Counted from the stretch's first letter, positions 10,260-22,222 are shown. The stretch: DNA of 64,000 nucleotides from Lathyrus oleraceus (GCF_024323335.1 NC_066583.1:12614665-12678664), one strand, 5' to 3'. Numbers and translations: made by a program. Notes: generated by a model from the letters alone, not told the origin.

Positions 10260-11358
10260 CATACTTACCAAAAAACGGAGGCACACGGAACCTGAGACAA
10301 TCTTGCTTGATGCACGATGTAGTGCCATCATTCAGAAAACTCTCCCAAAGAAGGAATCCGATCCGGGACGAGTTGTTTTACCGATAACCATCGGAGACAC
10401 CTACAAGGGTAATGGCTTGATTGACTTGGGATCTAGCATCAATTTAATTCCCCTGTCCATTGTCAAAAGATTGGGAAATGTTGATATCAAACCTGCTAAG
10501 ATGACTTTACAACTTGCTGATAAGTCTACCACTGCACCATATGGAGTGGCTCAAGACATGTTAGTCAAAGTTGATAAATTCTTCTTCCCGGTTGATTTTA
10601 TTATTATTGATATGGAAGAGGATGATGATGCTCCGCTCATCCTGGGCCGACCATTCATGAAAACCGCGCGCATGATGATAGACATTGACAACGGTTTGAT
10701 GAAAGTAAGGGTCCAAGATGAAGAGGTAGCCTTCCATCTTTTTAAAGCCAAAAAGCATTCTAATGAGAAGCATGATTCTTTCCGAATCGATGCCACCAAG
10801 GAGAAGCTAGTGGAGGTCGCAAACCAGGTTCATGTTTATAATCCTTCCGAAAGATCTCTTATCGGAGTCTACAAAAGTTCGACCAAAAATAAAGGAAAAG
10901 AGATGGAAGCATTGTTGCATGAATTAGAGGCTTGTGGAGAACTTGTCTATCATGAAGAAACAAGGGAAGGCTTGGATATGACAAAGAAAGTGGAGGAGCC
11001 AAAACTAGATCCAAATTTGAAGTATGTGTTCCTAGGTGATAACTGTACCAAACCAGTAATCATTAGCAGCACTTTGTCAACAAAGGAGGAGAATCAATTG
11101 ATGCAGGTGCTGAGAAAGAAGGATGTTGTCAAATTAGTAGAGGCCGGGATGAATTGTTCTATCGCAGATGGTGAATGGGTGAGCGTTGTACAAATAGTTC
11201 CGAAAAAGGGTGGTATCAGATTTTATCGAAGGTTCATCAAGAACCTCTTGAAGACAACAAAGCCCTTGAGGAAGTTGCTCAACAAAATGGATCCCGGAAA
11301 CTTAAACAACAAAGTGGATAGCGGAAGCTGCACAAATCCTTTGGATGCTCCTCTGTGA
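10111..11358 (+). pseudogene. Athila-like protease with remnant of pol
   Basis: The open frame carries the linker, an aspartic protease with active site D-L-G-S (reading LIDLGSSINLIP near 10420) and the later LILGRPFM flap/strand motif near 10640. It continues to the start of reverse transcriptase (VQIVPKKGG near 11190). There the sequence jumps to FYRRFIKNL, which in relatives lies at the far end of RT. The catalytic RT core is therefore missing. It jumps again after LLNKM near 11290, so RNase H and integrase are absent. The frame differs from that of the upstream gag. Not functional as a polymerase; the protease itself looks intact. Confidence 0.82.
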
Positions 11359-11800
11359 GCATCGCACCGTCGAGCTTAGCCGATGTTAAACAAGCGCTTG
11401 TTGGGAGGCCCCCCAACATTGTAAGTATTTACTGTTTTCCTGTTCTGTTGTATTGGGTTTCCACTTGTTAAAACCATGCTGAATGTACCTGGATTGCTGC
11501 CTTTGGAAAAGGCAATTGCTGTCATGCTCGCTTGATGCTCGCTAGGCGAGGCAGTAGCGAGCTGATTCGCTAGTTGCTCGCTAGGCGAAGCAGCAGCGAG
11601 CGCTGCTTGACAGCACTTATTTAAAATCTCAGCAGGCCACTCATTTTGGCCCAAACACAACTTTTCTGTTTTTGCAACTCTGCTGAGGCATTTTAACCGA
11701 GCACTCTCTCATTTTCATCTCTCTCACAAACACACAAACCCTAATTGGAGGATTGTGAACCTCACTGCATTTCATATCCAATCACTCATTGATTACGTGT
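11359..11800 (+). other. Post-pol region of element C with conserved Athila-type motif
   Basis: Near 11389-11416 is AAACAAGCGCTTGTTGGGAG followed by a C-run and CAACATT, a motif I recall directly after pol in Athila-type elements and probably structured as RNA. Further on, 11524-11602 carries CGCTAGGCG-type palindromes, then an AT-rich TATTTAAAAT and a CT-rich stretch resembling a 5' leader. No long ORF. Confidence 0.5.
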
Positions 11801-11962
11801 GAGCAGTTTGTACTTAACGCTAACTGGCCTGAGGACAAGCCTGTGTTCGGTGAGGGGGCGGGCGCTGGTGCGTCTTCTGGTGGTGTTGCTGATGATGATG
11901 ATGATGAGGCTACCGGTTCTAAAGCCGGTAGCGAGGAGGATTCTGAGCCCTTGGAGGGTTAA
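11801..11962 (+). pseudogene. 3' end of a lost extra ORF in the env position
   Basis: A 53-codon open stretch encodes an acidic tail (WPEDKPVF, Gly/Ala-rich, then DDDDDEATGS and EEDSEPLEG) ending at a TAA. No ATG begins it and the upstream frame is closed. The position after pol and the WPED plus acidic-tail style resemble the extra ORF of Athila-like elements. The rest is presumably deleted. Confidence 0.45.
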
Positions 11963-12532
11963 GTTATTGTATTTTTCAGTTTTTATGTTTATTTCTATTG
12001 TATTTTCGGATTCTGTATTTTGACTTTGGTTTTGCACTTTTGGGGTGTTTTGTCCCCCACGAACAAATTTAAATTTTGAAGTTTATATTATCATTTCTGT
12101 TTTAAATTTTGTTGTTTTAATAAATTTTTGGTTGATTGAGTGGCAAACCCTCTAGATTGGTTGCTCCTTAAAGAAGTACCCAATGAAGGTGCATCCGAGC
12201 TTGGATGGCAATGATAAGAATAAACAAGTGAATAAGGCTAAGGTACATGGTTACCTCCGGCTAGAATTTTAGAATGCATTAAGAATTTTACTCTTTTTGG
12301 TAAATTGAATATTGTCTTTTTGCAACATAATTGAATGAATGTTTCATCTAGAACTTAAAACCACAAATTGTGAGGAAACCTCCATTGTACACTTAAATGC
12401 TGGATTCTAATAAGTTTTGTTGATTCATTTGATTCATGCTTTGTCTTTTATTATTGTGAATATGTGGAAGCAATTAGAAATGATCAAGGCACTTGTTTTC
12501 TATCGAGCACAACTACATCCAAAAACAACTTA
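11963..12532 (+). other. 3' untranslated part of element C up to the Ogre A insertion
   Basis: T-rich non-coding DNA with no ORF or repeat of note. It continues at 38556 after the nested element. Confidence 0.6.
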
Positions 12533-12537
12533 CCTGT
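12533..12537. repeat. Target site duplication of Ogre A, left
   Basis: CCTGT directly before the LTR. It is repeated at 38551-38555. Confidence 0.95.
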
Positions 12538-13018
12538 TGTCGCATCGCGCGAAAAACCGGCGGGAAAAGAAAGAAACAACAGAGCCGCCACCGTGCGTTA
12601 TTTATCCCAAAAGAGGGAAAGGAAACGCTCGAAGTAAACCTAGGAAAGAACATGGTCTCGCGACCAAAGAGGATGGGTTCGGGAGTCGGTTATGCGAAGG
12701 GAAGGTATTAGCACCCCTACGCATCCGTCGTACTCGACGGGATCCACGCACAATAGGAAGGAAAAATGGTTGCTAAAAACACTGCTCACACACACACTGG
12801 CTGAAAGAGACACAAGGAAACAAACAAGACTGACTCGGCAGGACATCGTGTCCTGGGCCTACTTAGTCTATCAAGCATAGACATCAGAGTCAAAGTAGTT
12901 CGGACTGGGGGAAAACATGCTCGCTAGGATGTCGCATCCTATGCATACGTATCTCCTTTGGACGAAGGAGAATCAGAGCATTCGTAGCTCGGCTGACACG
13001 CACACAAACAAACACAGG

Positions 13019-13290
13019 CAAAGGCAAACGTGGAGCCTGAATGCCAATCACTGGACTTACATCAGCATCCGAACCAAAACACACACAAGGGCAAACATGG
13101 AGCCCGACAACCAATTGATGGGATTATGTCGGCATCCGAACCAAAACACACACAAGGGCAAACATGGAGCCCGACAACCAATTGATGGGATTATGTCGGC
13201 ATCCGAACCAAAACACACTCAAAAGGGCAAACATGGAGCCCGACAACCAATTGATGGGATTATGTCGGCATCCGAACCCAAAACACACAA
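13019..13290. repeat. 67-bp tandem repeats in the 3' LTR of A
   Basis: Units start near 13089, 13156 and 13225, after a diverged copy from about 13019. Each reads GGCAAACATGGAGCCCGACA and ends in CATCCGAACCAAAACACAC. CCGACA and TGTCGG inside each unit can pair. Confidence 0.85.
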
Positions 13291-16004
13291 CAGCATGCAA
13301 CAAGAAGAAGGGTCTCGATTGCAACTAGGGCAAGAGAAGGGGAAGGTCTCAATCGCAACGAGGGCGAGAGAAAAGAATTAGTGTTAGTGGTTAGTCAAAC
13401 TCGACAAGACATCGCGTCTAGTGCCTACGTATCTCATCTGAACATGAGAATCAGAGTTGCCGTAGTTCGGCTAAACTATTCCTGTTGGTTTGTGTTTTTT
13501 AGGTGGACAACGTCACTACGCAATCTACCGGATGCTCGACCTTTGGAGACTTACTCACCTGTAGTAGAAGGTGTGGACGTATCCTTAAGAGGGGATAATG
13601 TTTGTTTGTGTTTTAGGAAAGCTCAAGCAAGAAAGGAAGTCCTATACGAAGGAACCGTGCTACCTTAATTGTCATGCCAACGAGACTACGCGGAGTCTAG
13701 CAAACCTAGGGGATACAATCACACCACACAAACATATACAGCATGAAATAAACACACCAACAAGGGGGCTCAAACATCAGGGTTAGGCTTTAGTCGAGGG
13801 GTCATATCAACCTCAACAAACAAGCCTCTGTATCGGGGTCAGGTTAGCTCTTAACCTTGCCATTGAGGGGCTAAGGTGAAGCTAGATGAAAGGTGATGAG
13901 GGGTGTGCCTCATTGCTTCTATCTCAAGTCAGAGAGAGCATCAGACAAGGGAGCGTGGGTCCAGAATGGGGGGACCCTTCTACGCTCAGGACATAGACTC
14001 GACTGTACAATGTACAAGATCTTGGGCTTGGATCTCAGTGCTACAACCATGTAATGGGAGCAAGGAGAAGACTCACAGAATAGTGGGGGATAGATTGCTT
14101 ATCCCTACCTTCCACCAATTGCCTCAAATGAGGACTTTCCCTGCTTAGGACAAATATAAACATACACAAGCATTGCCTCTTAAGGAGGACTTCAGACAAT
14201 GTGCCCGGCCCGATAACAGCCGGGTCTCCAGACTACATGAAGTCAGAAGATTATACCTCAGTGGTAAGCAACCACAAGCTAGCAAAGCAAAGTTCAAAAT
14301 GAACTCAAAGCCACTTAGGTACCTGTGAAAAAATCTAAAACAATCAGTTAAACTGTATACTGTATAGACAAACAACCAACAGTCAACATTAAACAGACAG
14401 ACAAAGCATCATCAGACAATGAGCCAGGCACAAGCACAAGTGAATTTGTTCTCAAAGCCTACAAAACAACACAATGTTAGCCGACATCAACCAATAATCA
14501 GGCTTAAATGAATGAGGCACTCCAATCATGGCAATGTGCCTTTGAACCTGAAATCCATAATCCAAACAGTGAGTCCAAACCACTAGGTCAAAGCCTAGGG
14601 TCAAAAGAGGGAAAAAATCCAGAACAGAAGCTGATACTCCACATAAAATTCATTTACTCAAGTGACAACATGTCCTAAAATTAAGGGAGCATGCAAGATT
14701 GAATTATTTCTAAGCCTAGGGGTAGAATAGTCATTTCACAATTAGGGATTAATCGAATGAAACTCCTAACTAAAATCAATTAAAATCTACACTAGATTTA
14801 ACATTCTAAAAATTCCAAGAGATTATCTAATTCTAATCCTAAAATTAATGTTTCAAATGACTTCTATCAACCACTAAAATTCTAAGTAGCTTCTAAAATC
14901 TATTTAAACTAATCCTAGAATTAATTCTAAATCAACAGTATTTCTAATGATCCACAATTAATCCTAAAATTAATCTTTAATACTCCTTCAAATGTTTTTC
15001 TTTATGGAAAATCTAAGTTTGATAATTCCTAAAACTCTGTTTAGTTCTAGTGACTAATTAGCTCTAAGACCAAATTTTAATACCTAATTAAAGTCCTAAG
15101 AACTAATTAACTAGCCTATTAATCTGAGATCTAATGCTTCTACATAATCCTAATTCTTCTAATCAGCATCTAACCATCTGGAACATAGAAATACACATGT
15201 GAGGAAGCGTATAGGTGAAGTCCAAGAAGAATTCACCAAACGCGCTTTTCGCAAAAGCTACACAGGCAAATGAAGCGCTTGCCGTTGACAAAGTGCTTAA
15301 AGAAAACTCCGTGCGAACATCACATTCGTCATCACCCTGACCTTCACCAGCAAACATCGTTGTTCGCGGACACTTCACCATCTCGGATCGTTCAACAGTC
15401 TAACGCGATTCACGTCCATCCACCATCAACAATCAACTACTCAAACTTACGAAATCAACAACATCAGCTATCCTAATCTACGGAGCCGAATCGCAACGGC
15501 ATCAACAAATTACTCGAGCACGACGAAAAAGAAGAACAATAACTCACCGGCAATGACGACGGGAGGACGGATCGGCGTCGGCTACGAATGGATCGGTTTT
15601 GATGTGTCGCCGCGTTCTTCTTCCTTCTGTTTCAGTGCTTGCAATCTTCTTGAATTCGGTTAGAATTTCTCCTTGCCGCGAGCTTCGCCTCCACTTGTAT
15701 TCAATGCTCTTCTTCTTCTACCTTTCTTGGAGTGATTCTGGTGAGACGTTGATCGTTGGTGGCAAAGGTTTTGAGAATTCGTTACAGTGGTTGAAGACTC
15801 TGTGAGGATGATCGAAGGTTGGTACGGTGAATGTGGTGGAAGAGGAGGCTGAAGTGGTGGCCTAGCTCTGCCGTGTGGAGCTTCGAATGATGAAGCTCCC
15901 ACAACAATGGAGAATGAGCGTGTACTGAAGGTGAAGACTGAGTGCAGAAGCTTCTGGGAATCAGGGAAAAATCGTTCGAACCCAATGATTGGCAATGATT
16001 GCAG

Positions 16005-16014
16005 CTTATATAGG
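16005..16014 (-). promoter_or_regulatory. TATA box in the 3' LTR of A
   Basis: The minus strand reads CCTATATAAG. The 5' LTR copy at 35607-35616 would be the one driving the element. It implies U3 of about 2.9 kb and R-U5 of about 3.4 kb. Confidence 0.55.
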
Positions 16015-18107
16015 CTTGATCCAAGGGGCAAATTGGAGAATTGGATTTGGGTTGTTAGATCCTGATTTTGCCAGCTGGATTTAAGTGAAGGTGAGTTTTT
16101 GAATTAAATCACGTGGGATTTAGAAACTGAATGGCACGCTTCACTCATGATTTTTCACTGAAGTTTGGATATTTGCCTTGAACCAACCTGGTTTGGATCC
16201 CTTAAATTCCTGAACTGCTCTTTCATGAACTGTTTATTACTTTGAAACTCATTGACTTGAACTGAACTACATTTTTTTGGATTATAGGTCTGTGTTGGTA
16301 TGCTCGGATAACTTGGTTGTAGGGGTGCTTGTGAGTGAGGGTGCTGTTGTGGATCCTTTGATTGCTGCAGTTGCTATCAGAGAAGTTGCCGAAATGGGGA
16401 ACGAATACCCGTTATTGTGAACTGTTGGTGTAGGCTGTTACGAGCAACGTGATAACGAGTTGCGCACCTCTTTCGTTGTGGTCGAGCATTGGTTGTAATC
16501 TGGCTCTAGACAGATTGGGATTGAGAAAGCATGCCGGAATAAGACCTATCCTTTGATGACTCACCACCAGCTGCCCTTTTATCAAGTCTAAGCTCTTCGT
16601 GCGTATCAGGGTGAGTCATTTTCACACACTGCAAATGGTGCCTCGTCCGTTCTAGTTGGTGCCTTGAAATATGATGCAACACCCTTGTCCCTTTTGCTGT
16701 TGACATGTATTGCTCTACAGGATGTTTTTGCAGTCTTCATATGTTGGTGTAAATTGGCCCTTGATTTCCTATTTATTAGCAGGACACATCAACTCTGCAT
16801 CAAGCTTTTTGCGGAGTAGTTTTCAGGTCTGCAGTAGGTTTGTGACCATTGCCATCCTGCAACTGGCTGCATCCTTAGGTCCATAATCAATGCACACAGC
16901 ACATGACAGTATGGATTTATGATTTGATTTGTCCTCATGCCTTGGCTTGTAGGCTGGCTAATGTAGCAGGGGGATCACTGGTTTACGGAGTGGTTTTTGA
17001 CAGTTTTGCTTGAACTGATGTGAGTATGGTTGGTTGTTGTACGAGGCTGAGCTGTTTGTTGAAGTGACCAAATGGCTAATTGCAGGTTATGTTGTATTGG
17101 TCTACTACAGGTTAATCATGGCTGGATGCTTCTGACTAACGCCTTGCTTATTTGGTTTGTAATGCTTGGTGAACCTGTTTTTGGAACTTGGCTTGATTGC
17201 AGGTCTGTGCTGGCTTTGGCTCTGCAACCGGTAGAATACCACGATTATGACTCGAGTAAGGGTTAAGTGGTGATTGGTATAACTGCTTTTGTTGATCAAG
17301 AACATCTGTCTGTTGAAGTATGGAACCCGGTGTCTGAAGCCTTCGCCGCATATCTCGTTGCCAAGGATTTAGTTGCTGTAGCAAACTCACATGCTGTTGC
17401 AATTGTGCAAACTGAGATTGATCCTGTGGCATCAATTGCTGTTGTGGCAATCGTTGTTGTGTCTGCTGTCATGGAGGTAATATTGATGGTTGAGCCACTG
17501 GTGTTTGTTGCTGATGAGTAACAGAAGTCCATTGCATTGCAGCAGGGTATTTCCCTTTTGTTTCGCGACATTCCAAGGCACACTTGGTACGGCTCGGCAA
17601 GTATTATCATAGTTGACGAAATACAAGACGATAAGGGTCATAGCAATTGTAAATGGAGGAGCAGCACGGTTCCAATAACGAAGAAACAACCGGCAACTGC
17701 CGCGTTGAAGCCTACAGAAATTCCAACTGCTACAATCCACTTGCAGGCTGTCGAAATTGCGGCGTAGTGATTGTGCACACTCACTGTAACAGTCATCTGA
17801 TCAATGTGCATCTTTACCCAATGATTGTTCTGGTGTATTTAAAAACCATGCATATCCTGCCATGAATAGGCCATGTAGAAACAGAACTGGAGGTATTGAA
17901 CTGGTTTGTATAAATTATGACTTGGCTTGCTCATGCTTTGTATTTTGCAGGTTTGGGAGGTGCAATGACCAGCAACGGACACACGAAGTGGGTTGGACAG
18001 AACACACAAACAAATGGCCAAATTGGATTTTGAAGCATCATGAACAAGTAGCAAACTCCAGGATCAAGATTGACTTTTAAAATAGGATTAGGATTTATGG
18101 GGTTGAG

Positions 18108-18167
18108 TTGACTTTGGTCAGAGTTGACCAAAAAGTCAACGGTTGACCAAAGTCAACAATTGGTCAA
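18108..18167. promoter_or_regulatory. W-box cluster in U3 of the 3' LTR of A
   Basis: Six TTGAC[C/T] cores in both orientations within 60 bp (18108, 18124, 18034+100 on the reverse at 18134-18139, 18143, 18151 and 18162). These are the binding core of WRKY factors. The same cluster is in the 5' LTR. Confidence 0.6.
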
Positions 18168-18948
18168 CACACTCATTCTTTGTATTTTTTTTCTGTAATG
18201 ATCATGTAATGAATGAAATTTCTCACTTGAATGGACTTGGATTTGTATTTGACCTGAATGGCTTTTGAAATGAATTAACTTGACGTTTTCATATAAATGA
18301 CGAATCTTGAACATGTATTGTAATGGGATGAAATGGATAGTATAATGACATTGACTGAACTAATCATGAGTGACGCTCCAATGATAATCTTGAAACGAAG
18401 GACTTAGAAAGGATCAAGATGTGCTGAACTACAACCTTCATAAACCAAACACTAGAATCAATGATTATGAGCCTGATAGATAGAAACACAACCAAAAACT
18501 CCACCCGGATGAACCAGGACCAAGAAGTTGCTGAATGCAAGTTAACCAAGCAAGGAGATCAAGCATCTTGAATGATGATGTGCCAGCCAGAACTAGGCTT
18601 AGGAGGCCACAATATAGGAGTTTGACCTGATCAGGGTATGGAACCATGACCAATTAAAGGCCTTTAAATCAGGGTCTTGATCCCTCCAGAACCCACCATC
18701 GACACCAAATTTAAGCATAATACCCGAACATCTCCACACTAGGCTTCGATTGGGGCCACCCCGAATTCGCTGAGAAATCCTAGTTTCCACTAGGTGTAAG
18801 AATAAAGCTCTGAATTCAAGTCACTGCTCTCTTGTATTGAACCTTGCTTATGTAGATGAAATGCATGCTCATGATGATATGCAAATGTTACTAACCTAGA
18901 AATGAAATGAATGTACAAAATGGTAGGGTGCAAATTTGAGGTGCTACA

Positions 18949-18962
18949 ACTGCCCCTATTCA
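18949..18962 (-). promoter_or_regulatory. Polypurine tract of Ogre A
   Basis: The minus strand reads GAATAGGGGCAGT directly before the LTR start TGTAGCACC. The same sequence precedes the LTR of Ogre B at 49154. The next 80 bp are also nearly identical in the two elements. Confidence 0.8.
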
Positions 18963-19139
18963 ATCAACTGGGAACCCGAATGGATGAGAGCAACGGCTGT
19001 CAGACTTTCAGGGTAAACAGGGATTGAATACCGAGTACCGTAGAAATTTGCGCACTGCTGGGACTTATTTCTCTATTTTCCTTTTTTTCCGAGGTACAAC
19101 CACATCCAGACATCGACACACGATGAATGGGATCAGAAA

Positions 19140-20245
19140 TCATCTCAACTAGATGCCAACGGACAACTAGGAAAAACTCAACGTTTACCAAGACCAACGG
19201 AGAGGTAAATCCACGTGGGGATAGGTACAACTAGACGTCATAGGACGCATAGGGAAAAACTCAGCGTTTATCGAAACCAACGGGGAGGTAAATCAACTGG
19301 GGACGACCAGGACAACTCGACCAGACGTCATAGGACGAAAGGGAGACTCAACGTTTATCGACACCAACGGAGAAGGAGAAAACTCAACCAGACATCATAG
19401 GATGAAAGGGAGACTCAACGTTTATCGACACCAACGGAGAAGGAGAAAACTCAACCAGACATCATAGGATGAAAGGGAGACTCGACCAGACGTCATCGGA
19501 CGAAAGGGAGAAGGAGAAAGCCACTTCACGAGTGAAAGGCACCACAACCGGAAACCGAATAGGACGTCTACTGGAATTCTGGCTGGGAAATCAACCAGAC
19601 ATTAATGAATGACTGGGGATAGGGTATACAATCAGACGTTCGCGGACGAATGAGAAAAACACAACGTTTATCGAAACCAACGAGGAGGTAGATCCACTTG
19701 GGGAAGGGTACAACTAGACGTCTTAGGACGAATAGGAAAAACTCGACGTTTATCGACACCAACGGAGAGGAGGAATATTCTGAGGGGAATCATCTGGTAT
19801 TACCAAATGATCTGCGGGGAACAATCAACTATACGTCATAGGACACATAGGAAAAACTCGACGTTTATCGACACCAACGGAGAGGAGTAATTTTCTGGGG
19901 ACGACCCTGTGGGGAAAGATATCAATTATACATCATCGGACGCATAGGAAAAACTCGACGTTTATCGACACCAACGGAGAGGAGGAAAACTACTTCACCA
20001 GGGAAGGGACGACGTTACGAACATCGAAAGATGATGTTTACCGACATCAAAGAAGACCAGACACTTACGCATGACTGGAAATCACCGAAAGATGGTGTTT
20101 ACCGACATCAAAGAAGACCAGACACTTACGCATGACTGGAAATCACCGAAAGATGGTGTTTACCGACACCAAAGAAGACCAGACACTTACGCATGACTGG
20201 AAATCACCGAAAGATGGTGTTTACCGACACCAAAGAAACAACCCT
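19140..20245 (-). repeat. 3' untranslated tandem repeats of Ogre A, LTR-proximal block
   Basis: About ten units of a diverged repeat with core CGTTTATCGACACCAACG (19180-19980), in which CGTT and AACG can pair. Then come three and a half copies of a regular 61-bp unit (20036-20240) containing GATGGTGTTTACCGACACC and the pair CCAG/CTGG. Hypervariable tandem repeats downstream of pol are known for Ogre and have been linked to the origin of satellites. Confidence 0.85.
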
Positions 20246-20600
20246 CGCGGGTGCTGACGAGATACTGACATCTACAAGATGACAGGGCAAGGCTTGACAC
20301 TTGCAGGGGGGGTCTCACTGGGGAGAAACAATTTTTCCTTTCACCAACGGATGAGGAAATAAACCTCGGTGGGGGTTAACCCTGAACGCCATCAGGAGCA
20401 ACTGTAGCAAATGTGCTGTACAGGTTGAACAAACATCCGCCTCTGCCGGGGATACTGTCTGATTGGTTTCGAACACATGAATGCATATGTTTGAATTTTT
20501 CTATGGCGTAATGCTCCACCTTGAATGGAAATGCTACGCATTTTTGAGGATGCAATGATTACTACATGCAAAATGCGAATGAACCCTGGCTATGGAGCCA
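20246..20600 (-). other. Conserved spacer in the 3' region of A
   Basis: Non-coding. The part at about 20480-20590 is nearly the same as 50950-51065 in Ogre B, so it is better preserved than the arrays on either side. Confidence 0.5.
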
Positions 20601-21500
20601 AAAGATCAGATACTCCAACTCTGCGGGGAGACTCTGACTGAGGAATACTCTGCGGGGAGAGCCTTCATCTAGGAATGCTTTGCGGAGAAAGCACCGACTT
20701 CTCACTCATGCTGGAGCAACAAAACTGCTGTCGGGAACAAGATAGACTTCGCTGGGGATATCCTTCACAGGATCCAATCCACTCGGGGACTCCACTTGGG
20801 AAGCAAATAAACAATACTCCGCTGGGGAAGTAGACCAAGCAACTCTTTGGGGATGGTACTCGCCAGGGAATAACAAGACATCTTTACCAGAGATTGATAA
20901 AGCGACTTCACTGGGGAAGATTCCACCAAACCTTAGGTAGAACAGCTCTGCTTCGGGGAATAACCACTACTCCACTGGGGACGACCCACCCAATCCACAG
21001 GTAGACTAAACTCCGCTGGGGATGCCAATACTGATCTGCCACGGGAACCCGTCCAATCCACAAGTAGGATGAACTCTGCTGGAGAAATATTTCGTGAAAC
21101 CCGCTCCACTCGGGGAACTTGCTGAAGAACAAACCCACACCACTCTGCTGAGGAGAACAACTCTGGTGGGGATGATAGCACATCATATCATACTGGAGAT
21201 AGACCTTCACAACCCTGCTGGGGAGAAGCACTCACGGCCGTGCTGGGGATAACGTATCACAAACCCAACTGCTGGGGAACAACATTCTCATGACAAACTC
21301 CGCCGGGGAATTTCTGGGGAAACGTCCGCCAGGCACTCAGCGGGGATCTTAGCTGGGGAACCTGCCAACACAAGCCTGCTGGAGGTAGGCAATCCTTAGG
21401 TCTGCTGGGGAAAGAAGATACTATCCACAGGCACCTCTGCAGGGGAACACAGCTCTTACAGATCTCAAACTTGCTCGGAGAAAAACCTGCTGGGGAGATG
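20600..21500 (-). repeat. CTGGGGA-type degenerate array in the 3' region of A
   Basis: Some 25 irregularly spaced copies (20-45 bp apart) of a motif approaching ACTCYGCTGGGGA on the plus strand. On the RNA strand this reads TCCCCAGCRGAGT, the complement of most of the primer-binding site. No ORF in the sense direction. Confidence 0.75.
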
Positions 21501-22222
21501 ATCACAGAAGACGACCTGTAAAACAGCACAACACAATGCCCCAGGGGTACATGGACAAGATATGCTCAAGTGTCCTCAACATTCAAAATGATTTTCAACT
21601 GTTTTATCCTTCTGCAAGTTATTGTTAAGCCTCCATGTTTTATTATATGCAATGTTTATCAAAAATTCGGACGTTTTTGCAAACAAAACAGTAAAAATAA
21701 AAACAAGAGAGCTATTTATCTGAATAACAACTTTTATTGATTGAAAATGTGCCTGAAAAGGCGAATACATTGGGAAGCAATTCCTAGAAAGAGGTAATTG
21801 CACACAAAAGGAAAATAAACTATCCTAATGGCAATGTGAATACGGCATCCACTATTTCCCAATTCTGTTATAACCCACAGATCATCAGTTTTCCTCCCAA
21901 CTCCTTGCTTTCTGAGAAGAATGACTGGACCGATCACATCTTTCAAGATGGCAGCTGACGAAGCGCAATGAAATACAGATAACTCAGACTGTAGTCTTCG
22001 CTTTAATCCCTCTTTTGGATGGACCGCCCTTTCGGGTTTTCAATCCACCGGGATACCCATTTTTGCCTAAGCCGCCCATTGCGGGTTTTCGACTTACCGG
22101 GTGTACAAATTCTTTTCATTTATATCCCTAATTTTTGCCCGAACCTTTTCTTTCTGTTTTTGGTTCGCCGGGATGCCCTTTTTTGCCTGGACTCTTTTGT
22201 TCTTTTTGTCCAGCGGGTCAAT
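21501..22222 (-). other. Region directly downstream of pol in A
   Basis: Non-coding and conserved with 51450-52160 in B. At 22022-22216 three GC-rich blocks recur, each with a GGGTTTTC or CCGGG element and a nearby complementary CCC, separated by TTTTTGCC. Confidence 0.6.

Larger units (their letters stand above)
12538..18948 (-). repeat. 3' LTR of Ogre A (6411 bp)
   Basis: On the minus strand it starts TGTAGCACCTC (18948) and ends at TGCGACA (12538). It contains a W-box cluster (18108-18167), a TATA box (16005-16014), an AT-rich low-complexity stretch (about 14690-15170) and 67-bp tandem repeats (13019-13290). Small open frames inside it are duplicated in the other LTR and look fortuitous. 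Confidence 0.95.

Noticed and set aside
11799..12023. 74-codon frame with a Met run on the plus strand near 11799
   Set aside because: Wrong-frame reading of the GAT repeat; the neighbouring frame gives the acidic tail described as an ORF relic.
12917..13381. 154-codon open frame on the plus strand in the LTR of A (again at 32519-32983)
   Set aside because: It is made of the 67-bp tandem repeats, runs against the element's sense strand, and merely repeats because the LTR is duplicated.
15660..16031. 123-codon minus-strand frame in the LTR (again at 35262-35633)
   Set aside because: No family resemblance; it overlaps the presumed transcription start and has low-complexity Pro/His wording. 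One substitution between the LTR copies shows no constraint.
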